A DNA stretch of 9,514 nucleotides from Clostridia bacterium (GTDB taxonomy: Bacteria; Bacillota; Clostridia; Christensenellales; Aristaeellaceae), in NCBI GenBank assembly GCA_017471125.1, contig JAFUWR010000019.1:1-9514 (forward strand), given 5' to 3'. Below are positions 4,670-9,514 of the stretch, piece after piece. The stretch's first letter is position 1, and each line of letters opens with the position of its first letter. Position numbers and translations under genes: made by a program. The notes under the pieces are model-generated. The model worked only from the letters and a program-made list of their open reading frames with translations, ran no database searches and was not told where the DNA came from.

Positions 4670-6979
4670 ATGGACATTCGATATAAAAACGGCCTGCTCC
4701 GCCTCGAGGCGGTCATGCCCGGGGTCATCCGCTGCGTCCACACGTTGAAGGACGTCGTCGCGCCGCCGTCCGAGCTGATCGTGCCCTATGAGGCCTGCGA
4801 CGGCTCCCCCGCCCCGGACGGACTGCGCTCTGGTTCCCTCGAGGTCTCCTTCGACGGGGCGACCGGCAGGCTCACGTGGAAAAATTCCGACACGGGACAT
4901 CTCCTGCTGCGCGAGGCGGGCCACGAGCTGACCGCCCAGGCGGTCATCCGCTACACCACCGGCGGCGAAGCGCCCGTCATCCGGCGGGTCAAGACCGTGG
5001 ACGGCGAGCGCAACTTCATCGAGAACCTCAAGCCCGAGGCGGACCGGACGGCGTACCGGGCGAAGCTATTCTTCGACTTCTTCGAGGACGAGGGCGTCTA
5101 CGGCCTGGGCCAGGGCGAGGACGGCGTCTGGGACCACCGTCACCAGAACGAATACCTGTACCAGCACTACATGCGCATCCCCATGCCCTTCTTCCTGTCC
5201 GACCGGGGCTACGGCGTGCTCGTCGACTGTGGCAGCCTGATGACCTTCGAGGACGACGCCAGGGGCAGCTACCTGTTCCTGGACACCGTGGGCCAATTGG
5301 ACTACTACGTCATCTGCGGCGACGGCGACAGGCTCTACGACGCCATCGTCGACCGCCTGCGCCGGCTCACGGGCCGCGCCGCGCTGCTGCCCAAGTGGGC
5401 CTTCGGCTACATCCAGTCCAAGGAGCGCTACGACACCGCCGCGGAGCTCGTGGACGTAGCGCGGCGCTATCGCGACCTGGGCGTGCCGCTGGACGGCGTG
5501 GTGCAGGACTGGCACACCTGGACGGAGGATCACTGGGGCGAGAAGCGGCTGGACAAGTCCCGCTTCGGCGACCTCAGGGAACGCATGGACGCGCTGCACG
5601 CCCTTCACGCCCACGCGATGGTGTCGGTGTGGCCCAACATGAACCGCGGCACCGCGGACTACGACGAGTTCGCCGCGGCGGGCCACATGCTCAACGACCT
5701 GGCCACCTACGACGCCTTCGACGCCGACGCCCGCGCCATGTACTGGCGGCAGGCCAAGCGGGAGCTGTTCGACGGCGGCTTCGACGCCTGGTGGTGCGAC
5801 TCCACCGAGCCGTTCTCTGGCCCGGACTGGGGCGGCGAAAGCCTGCGCGAGCCCTGGGAGCGCTACCAACTGGTGGGCGGCGAGCACAAGAAGTATCTGG
5901 ACCCCGAGCAGGCGAACCTGTACGCCGTGGCCCACGCGAAGGGCATCTATGAGAACCAGCGGAAGGACGCGCCGGAAAAGCGGGTGCTGAACCTGACGCG
6001 GTCGGGGTACCTGTCCTCCCAGCGCTACGGCGCGGTGCTCTGGTCGGGCGACATCTCCGCCCGGTGGGACGTGATGCGCAAGCAGATCGCCGAGGCGGTC
6101 AGCGTGGCGGCGTCGGGCTATCCCTGGTGGACGCTGGACGTGGGCGGCTTCTTTGTGGTGCACGAGAACTGGCGGGGCCGGGGCTGCGGCTGCAACGACG
6201 ACCCCACGCCCAAGTGGTTCTGGCGCGGCGACTTCGAGGCCGGCGTCGCCGACCCCGGCTACCGGGAGCTGTATGTCCGCTGGCTGCAATTCGGCGCGTT
6301 CCTGCCCATGTTCCGCTCCCACGGCACCGACACGCCCCGGGAGATCTGGAACTTCGGCAAGCCCGGCGAGCCGTTCTACGACGCCATCAAGGCGGCTATC
6401 GAGCTGCGCTACCGGCTCATGCCCTACGTCTATTCCCTGGCCGGGAACGTCTGGCGCGACAACGGCACGATGGTGCGGCCGCTGCTGTTCGACTACCCGG
6501 AGGACAAGAAGGCCGTTCATATGTCCGACGAGTACATGTTCGGCCCGGCGTTCCTGGTGTGCCCGGTGACCGAGCCCATGCGCTACCTGCCCGGGGGCGC
6601 GGCCATCGACCGGGCGGAGACCTGGGACTGCTACCTGCCCGCGGGCAGCGACTGGTACGACTTTTATACCAATGCCCGATATGCGGGCGGTCAGACCGTC
6701 GCCGTGGACGCGCCGCTTCACCGCATGCCGCTGTTCGTGCGGGCGGGCTCCATCGTGCCCATGTGCGAGGGGCTCCAGTACGCCGACCAGAAGCCCGAAA
6801 AGCCCGTGGAGCTTCGGGTCTATCCCGGCGCGGACGCGGACTTCGACCTCTACGACGACGCGGGCGACGGCTACGGCTACGAGCGCGGCGAATACACGCT
6901 CACCCATTTCCACTGGGACGACAAAACAAAGACCCTCTCGCCGAAGCGGGAGGATATGGTCGTCAACATCATCGAATGA
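4670..6979 (+). CDS. Glycoside hydrolase family 31 (alpha-glucosidase/alpha-xylosidase-like)
   Basis: Retaining alpha-glycosidase of GH31, 769 residues, with no signal peptide, so cytoplasmic and acting on imported oligosaccharides or glycosides. The order is an N-terminal mutarotase-like beta domain (to about residue 235, with GVYGLGQGED and MPFFLSDRGYGVLVD), the catalytic barrel from LPKWAFGYIQSKERY, then C-terminal beta domains ending in an FDLYDDAGDGYGYERGEY segment (about residues 725-745). The nucleophile is Asp377 in WWCDSTEP and the acid/base is Asp461 in WSGDISARWD. The conserved LDVGGFF and FLPMFRSHG motifs follow. After GGFF there is a ~30-residue insert with RGCGCNDDPTP (Cys506, Cys508), typical of one GH31 group in gut Firmicutes whose substrate I do not know. 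GGAG (4658-4661) inside the upstream gene gives an 8-base spacer. Family certain; alpha-xylose, alpha-glucose and other substrates remain open. Confidence 0.94.
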   Translation: MDIRYKNGLLRLEAVMPGVIRCVHTLKDVVAPPSELIVPYEACDGSPAPDGLRSGSLEVSFDGATGRLTWKNSDTGHLLLREAGHELTAQAVIRYTTGGEAPVIRRVKTVDGERNFIENLKPEADRTAYRAKLFFDFFEDEGVYGLGQGEDGVWDHRHQNEYLYQHYMRIPMPFFLSDRGYGVLVDCGSLMTFEDDARGSYLFLDTVGQLDYYVICGDGDRLYDAIVDRLRRLTGRAALLPKWAFGYIQSKERYDTAAELVDVARRYRDLGVPLDGVVQDWHTWTEDHWGEKRLDKSRFGDLRERMDALHALHAHAMVSVWPNMNRGTADYDEFAAAGHMLNDLATYDAFDADARAMYWRQAKRELFDGGFDAWWCDSTEPFSGPDWGGESLREPWERYQLVGGEHKKYLDPEQANLYAVAHAKGIYENQRKDAPEKRVLNLTRSGYLSSQRYGAVLWSGDISARWDVMRKQIAEAVSVAASGYPWWTLDVGGFFVVHENWRGRGCGCNDDPTPKWFWRGDFEAGVADPGYRELYVRWLQFGAFLPMFRSHGTDTPREIWNFGKPGEPFYDAIKAAIELRYRLMPYVYSLAGNVWRDNGTMVRPLLFDYPEDKKAVHMSDEYMFGPAFLVCPVTEPMRYLPGGAAIDRAETWDCYLPAGSDWYDFYTNARYAGGQTVAVDAPLHRMPLFVRAGSIVPMCEGLQYADQKPEKPVELRVYPGADADFDLYDDAGDGYGYERGEYTLTHFHWDDKTKTLSPKREDMVVNIIE

Positions 6980-6984
6980 ACGAC

Positions 6985-7013
6985 GGGCGGCGGTCCACTT
7001 CGGACCGCCGCCC
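6985..7013. terminator. Strong GC hairpin between convergent genes, probable terminator
   Basis: A perfect 12-bp stem (GGGCGGCGGTCC at 6985-6996 with GGACCGCCGCCC at 7002-7013), loop ACTTC. It begins 6 bases after the GH31 stop and ends 6 bases before the stop of the convergent alarmone synthetase gene. Neither strand has a real U-tract, so termination may be inefficient or may need another factor; the position still suggests a shared transcript end. Confidence 0.6.
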
Positions 7014-7018
7014 CAATA

Positions 7019-7750
7019 CTATTGCCGGTCGTCCACGATCAGCTCCGGCGGGATGTCGTCCCGGTCATGCACGCTCTGGAGCACCCGGAAGATGTTCTGC
7101 ATCTTGTAGTCCGTCTCGGTGATGACGTCGGCGCAGGCGCGAAGCTCCGCCACGATGGACGGCGGCACCTCGTCGGTGGCCTTGTAGCGGATGCCGTGCT
7201 CGAGGGTCGCCCAGAAGTCCATGGCGACGGTGCGGATCTGTATCTCCACGGGGATGTACAGCTTCCCCTGGGACATGTACACCGGCACGTCCACCACGAT
7301 GTGCAGGCTGCGGTAGCCGTTGGGCTTGGGGTTCTGTATGTAGTCCTTCTGGAGGATGACGGAGATGTCGTCCTGCTTCATCAGCAGGTCGGCGATCTTG
7401 TAGATGTCGTCCACGTAGCGGCACACCACCCGGACGCCCGCGATGTCGTGCAAATTCTTCTTGGCGTTGTCGATGGAGATGGGGATGCCCGTGTCGTGCA
7501 GCTTCTTGACGATGCTGCCCAGGGACTTCACCCGGCTCTCGATGTGGTGGATGGGGTTGTGCTGGTGCTTCAGGGAGAATTCACTGTTCAGGGTCTGGAG
7601 CCGGGCGTCGATCTCCCGGATGGCGGCCTCGTACACGCCGACGATCTTCCCGTACTCCCGTCGAAGCTCCTCCATGGCCAGGTTGTAGTTCACGGTCATG
7701 GGCCGAAGCTGGATCTTGATGGTCTGTCTTTCAGGCTTGTTGTTTTCCAT
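7019..7750 (-). CDS. Small alarmone synthetase, GTP pyrophosphokinase family (RelQ/RelP-like)
   Basis: Transfers pyrophosphate from ATP to GDP or GTP to make (p)ppGpp, the stringent-response alarmone, in the cytoplasm. It is 243 residues with only the RelA/SpoT synthetase domain: no HD hydrolase domain and no TGS/ACT regulatory region, as in Firmicutes RelQ (YjbM) and RelP (YwaC), which are about 210 residues. Motifs in order are HDIAGVRVVCRYVDDIY (from residue 101), KDYIQNPKPNGYRSLH (135-150), VEIQIRT (168-174) and DFWATLEH (178-185). Asp102 and Glu169 match the catalytic/metal Asp and Glu of RelQ and keep the same 67-residue spacing, so the enzyme looks active. GAGG sits 7 bases before the ATG and overlaps the end of the upstream CBS gene, 9 bases away. 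The two genes form an operon. About 30 extra N-terminal residues have no assigned role. Confidence 0.93.
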   Translation of the reverse strand: MENNKPERQTIKIQLRPMTVNYNLAMEELRREYGKIVGVYEAAIREIDARLQTLNSEFSLKHQHNPIHHIESRVKSLGSIVKKLHDTGIPISIDNAKKNLHDIAGVRVVCRYVDDIYKIADLLMKQDDISVILQKDYIQNPKPNGYRSLHIVVDVPVYMSQGKLYIPVEIQIRTVAMDFWATLEHGIRYKATDEVPPSIVAELRACADVITETDYKMQNIFRVLQSVHDRDDIPPELIVDDRQ

Positions 7751-7759
7751 TGATATTCC

Positions 7760-8488
7760 TCATCTCGCGGCGAAATCGTCGCGCAATACGTCCCAGGAGG
7801 TCAGCAGGGCGCACACCGGCGTGTCCACGGTGCCGTCCTCCGTCAGAAACACCACCGCCAGCCGGTGGTCGCGCTCGCGCCTCATCTCGAAGGCCCGGCG
7901 CACCGAGGGCAGCGTGGCGTCCTTGTCCAAAAACATGAACTTCTCGCTGCGGGTGTCGCCGAAGCCGATGCAGTCCTTCATCTCGCCGATGCGCAGCTCG
8001 TCACGCACCTGGCTAAGCCCCTTCCGGGCGGCGAACAGCATCAGGCTGCCCGAGCTGAACACCCCCACCAGCTTCCCCTGCACCGCCACCGGCACGTGGG
8101 AAAAGCCGTTTTTGACCATGTGGCGCATGACGTTCAACGCCAGGTCGTTGGGATGCGCGAACAGTATCTTGTCGGCCGGGGTGCCGTAGTTGATGGCCAT
8201 GACCGGGCGCTTCACGTGCTCGAGGATCGCCTCCATGCGCCCGATCGTGCCCGCCGACGGCTCCACCACCGGCTCGCCCGTGTCCTCCACGTTGTGGGAG
8301 AGTATATTTCTTATGCGGCGGCACAGGTCGATGTCCGCCCGCAGCGGCTCGCTGTCCGCGTCGTTCAGGTAGGCGGCCACCACGTTGGCCGCGCCGTCCT
8401 TCCCGGCGTAGCGCTTCTCCAGTATGCCCTCGAGCTGCTTGTACAGCGTCAAAAATACCTCCGCCCGGCTCTCGTCCGCCGTCTGCAT
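7760..8488 (-). CDS. Tandem CBS-domain protein with N-terminal HEPN-like helical domain
   Basis: Soluble 242-residue protein. Residues ~84-240 hold two CBS-type repeats; the clearer first one includes PADKILFAHPNDLALNVMRHMVKNGFSHVPV followed by GKLVGVFSSGSLM. CBS pairs usually bind adenine or guanine nucleotides and signal to an attached domain. The N-terminal ~80 residues are helical and contain RRIRNILSHN, where Arg60-Asn61-x3-His65 fits the RNxxxH motif of HEPN domains, many of which are RNases; this is pattern inference only. The gene is first in an operon with a (p)ppGpp synthetase 9 bases downstream, suggesting nucleotide sensing tied to alarmone output. I chose the ATG at 8488: GGGAGGTGA (ending 8495) gives a 9-base spacer from GGAGG, while the ATG at 8494 would leave only 3. 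CBS call firm; HEPN call tentative. Confidence 0.8.
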   Translation of the reverse strand: MQTADESRAEVFLTLYKQLEGILEKRYAGKDGAANVVAAYLNDADSEPLRADIDLCRRIRNILSHNVEDTGEPVVEPSAGTIGRMEAILEHVKRPVMAINYGTPADKILFAHPNDLALNVMRHMVKNGFSHVPVAVQGKLVGVFSSGSLMLFAARKGLSQVRDELRIGEMKDCIGFGDTRSEKFMFLDKDATLPSVRRAFEMRRERDHRLAVVFLTEDGTVDTPVCALLTSWDVLRDDFAAR

Positions 8489-8507
8489 ATCCATTCACCT
8501 CCCGAAC

Positions 8508-8536
8508 ATGATAACATACTTTTCACAAAAAATCAA
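8508..8536 (-). promoter_or_regulatory. Probable promoter of the CBS protein-alarmone synthetase operon
   Basis: Read on the minus strand: TTGATT (plus-strand 8531-8536), a 17-base spacer, then TATCAT (8508-8513) preceded by TG at the extended -10 position. Transcription would begin near 8501, leaving a leader of only ~13 bases starting at the ribosome site. That is short but workable. Confidence 0.55.
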
Positions 8537-8640
8537 TAAGCAAAAAGGCTCGTTTGTCTAATACCCTGGAAAAGTAGGATTTATTTATTCGGCATAGCGT
8601 TTCTTTATTTTAAGTTTATGCGCACGTCACGGCAGGATGA

Positions 8641-8669
8641 TTGACGGGGCCAGTGGTGTGTGATATACT
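8641..8669 (+). promoter_or_regulatory. Sigma-A type promoter of pckA with extended -10
   Basis: TTGACG (8641-8646), a 17-base spacer ending in TGA, then TATACT (8664-8669); the TG at 8661-8662 makes an extended -10. This is a strong promoter by sequence, predicted to start near 8676. An inverted repeat overlaps its downstream edge. Confidence 0.85.
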
Positions 8670-8685
8670 TATGACAAATCATAAG
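8668..8685. promoter_or_regulatory. Inverted repeat over the pckA transcription start, candidate operator
   Basis: CTTATGA-CAAA-TCATAAG is a perfect 7-bp-arm inverted repeat. It overlaps the last two bases of the -10 box, centres on the predicted start (~8676) and runs into the AAGGAG at 8683-8688. Because the left arm lies upstream of the predicted start, a DNA operator for a dimeric repressor is more likely than an RNA hairpin. The binding protein is unknown. Confidence 0.5.
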
Positions 8686-8707
8686 GAGAAAGAGGTTTTG
8701 ATGCTTT

Positions 8708-9514
8708 ATGGCTAACATCGATCTGACCAAATATGGCATTACCGGCACCACCGAGATCATCCACAACCCCTCCTACGAGTCCCTGTTCAAGGACGAGATG
8801 GACCCCTCCCTCGAGGGCTTCGACAAGGGCGTGCTGACCGAGCTGGACGCCGTCAACGTCATGACCGGCATCTACACCGGCCGCTCCCCCAAGGACAAGT
8901 ACATCGTCATGGACGAGAACTCCAAGGACACCGTGTGGTGGACCAGCGAGGGCTACAAGAACGACAACCATCCCATGACCCAGGAGACCTGGGAGGTCGT
9001 TAAGAAGCTGGCCAAGGACGAGCTGTGCAACAAGAAGCTGTACGTCGTGGACGCCTTCTGCGGCGCGAACAAGGACACCCGCATGGCCATCCGCTTCGTG
9101 GTGGAGGTCGCCTGGCAGGCCCACTTCGTGAAGAACATGTTCATCGTGCCCACCGCCGAAGAGCTCGAGAACTTTGAGCCGGACTTCGTGGTCTACAACG
9201 CCTCCAAGGCCAAGTGCGAGAACTACAAGGAGCTGGGCCTCAATTCCGAGACCGTCGTGGCCTTCAACGTCACCAGCCGTGAGCAGGTCATCCTCAACAC
9301 CTGGTACGGCGGCGAGATGAAGAAGGGCATGTTCTCCATGATGAACTACTACCTGCCGCTCAAGGGCATCGCCGCGATGCACTGCTCCGCCAACACGGAC
9401 ATGAACGGCGAGAACACCGCCATCTTCTTCGGCCTGTCCGGCACCGGCAAGACCACCCTGTCCACCGACCCCAAGAGGCTTCTGATCGGCGACGACGAGC
9501 ACGGCTGGGACGAC
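8708..9514 (+). CDS. pckA: Phosphoenolpyruvate carboxykinase (ATP), N-terminal half, partial
   Basis: Interconverts oxaloacetate + ATP and PEP + CO2 + ADP in the cytoplasm. It works in gluconeogenesis or, in many anaerobes, in CO2-fixing fermentation toward succinate. The first 269 residues are visible of about 530 in the family; the frame is open through the window end. Motifs are TGIYTGRSPKDKYIV (Arg59, substrate binding), WYGGEMKKGMFS (Lys205/Lys206), AMHCSAN (His225, metal ligand), the ATP P-loop GLSGTGKTTLS (residues 242-252, Lys248) and LIGDDEHGWDD (Asp262, Asp263). All key residues present are intact. ATG 8708 is the only sensible start because an in-frame TGA (8699-8701) lies just upstream. 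Its ribosome site is oddly placed: AGAGG (8691-8695) is 12 bases away and AAGGAG (8683-8688) 19. The promoter and a dyad operator candidate lie directly upstream. Confidence 0.96.
   Translation, partial: MANIDLTKYGITGTTEIIHNPSYESLFKDEMDPSLEGFDKGVLTELDAVNVMTGIYTGRSPKDKYIVMDENSKDTVWWTSEGYKNDNHPMTQETWEVVKKLAKDELCNKKLYVVDAFCGANKDTRMAIRFVVEVAWQAHFVKNMFIVPTAEELENFEPDFVVYNASKAKCENYKELGLNSETVVAFNVTSREQVILNTWYGGEMKKGMFSMMNYYLPLKGIAAMHCSANTDMNGENTAIFFGLSGTGKTTLSTDPKRLLIGDDEHGWDD

Noticed and set aside
3445..4743. Long open frame (432 codons) antisense to the URO-D-like gene
   Set aside because: Its Val/Leu/Gly/His-rich, low-complexity translation is what GC-rich third positions give on the opposite strand; the sense frame has clear family motifs.
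5066..6913. Long open frame (615 codons) antisense to the GH31 gene
   Set aside because: Mirror of a GC-rich gene, compositionally biased and without recognisable motifs; the sense strand encodes intact GH31 catalytic motifs.
7865..8539. Open frame (224 codons) antisense to the CBS protein gene
   Set aside because: His/Val/Arg-rich shadow frame with no ribosome site; the opposite strand has CBS motifs and a strong ribosome site.
8537..8640. AT-rich stretch between the divergent promoters, checked for a small RNA or a riboswitch
   Set aside because: I see only weak, long-loop pairing (GCATA/TATGC) and no terminator or conserved motif; it is best read as promoter-flanking DNA.

Overview
The window looks like chromosomal DNA from a GC-rich Firmicute, probably a gut-type anaerobic member of the Clostridia. 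Four things point there: strong GGAGG-type ribosome binding sites with AT-rich intergenic islands, Firmicutes-like L13 and S9 proteins, an ATP-type PEP carboxykinase, and a small Clostridia-style HPt protein. Names rest on motif recall without database searches. I see no mobile element, CRISPR array, tRNA or rRNA, and no gene-free stretch over 300 bases.

Left part (1-1818): the C-terminal half of a 2-hydroxycarboxylate (citrate/malate):Na+ symporter runs into the left edge. It converges on an oppositely oriented, translationally coupled pair of short ChrA-family (CHR) transporters, and one hairpin between them can serve both directions. Middle-left (1819-2960): a divergent promoter region leads to the rplM-rpsI ribosomal operon, which has a ~98-nt leader and ends in a clear intrinsic terminator.

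Middle (2961-6979): a small HPt-like protein that has lost the phospho-accepting histidine is followed by a URO-D-superfamily protein of unknown reaction. That gene is tightly coupled (4-nt gap) to a cytoplasmic GH31 alpha-glycosidase. The two probably act together on an imported glycoside, but the substrate is not visible.

Right part (7019-9514): a minus-strand operon encodes a CBS-domain protein and a small (p)ppGpp synthetase. The CBS protein has an N-terminal helical domain carrying an RNxxxH motif. Divergent from this operon is pckA (PEP carboxykinase, ATP), truncated by the window end; it has a near-consensus promoter and a perfect 7-bp-arm inverted repeat over its predicted start site. 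The most interesting points are the HEPN-like/CBS-alarmone synthetase pair, the histidine-less HPt, the URO-D-like/GH31 couple and the pckA dyad.
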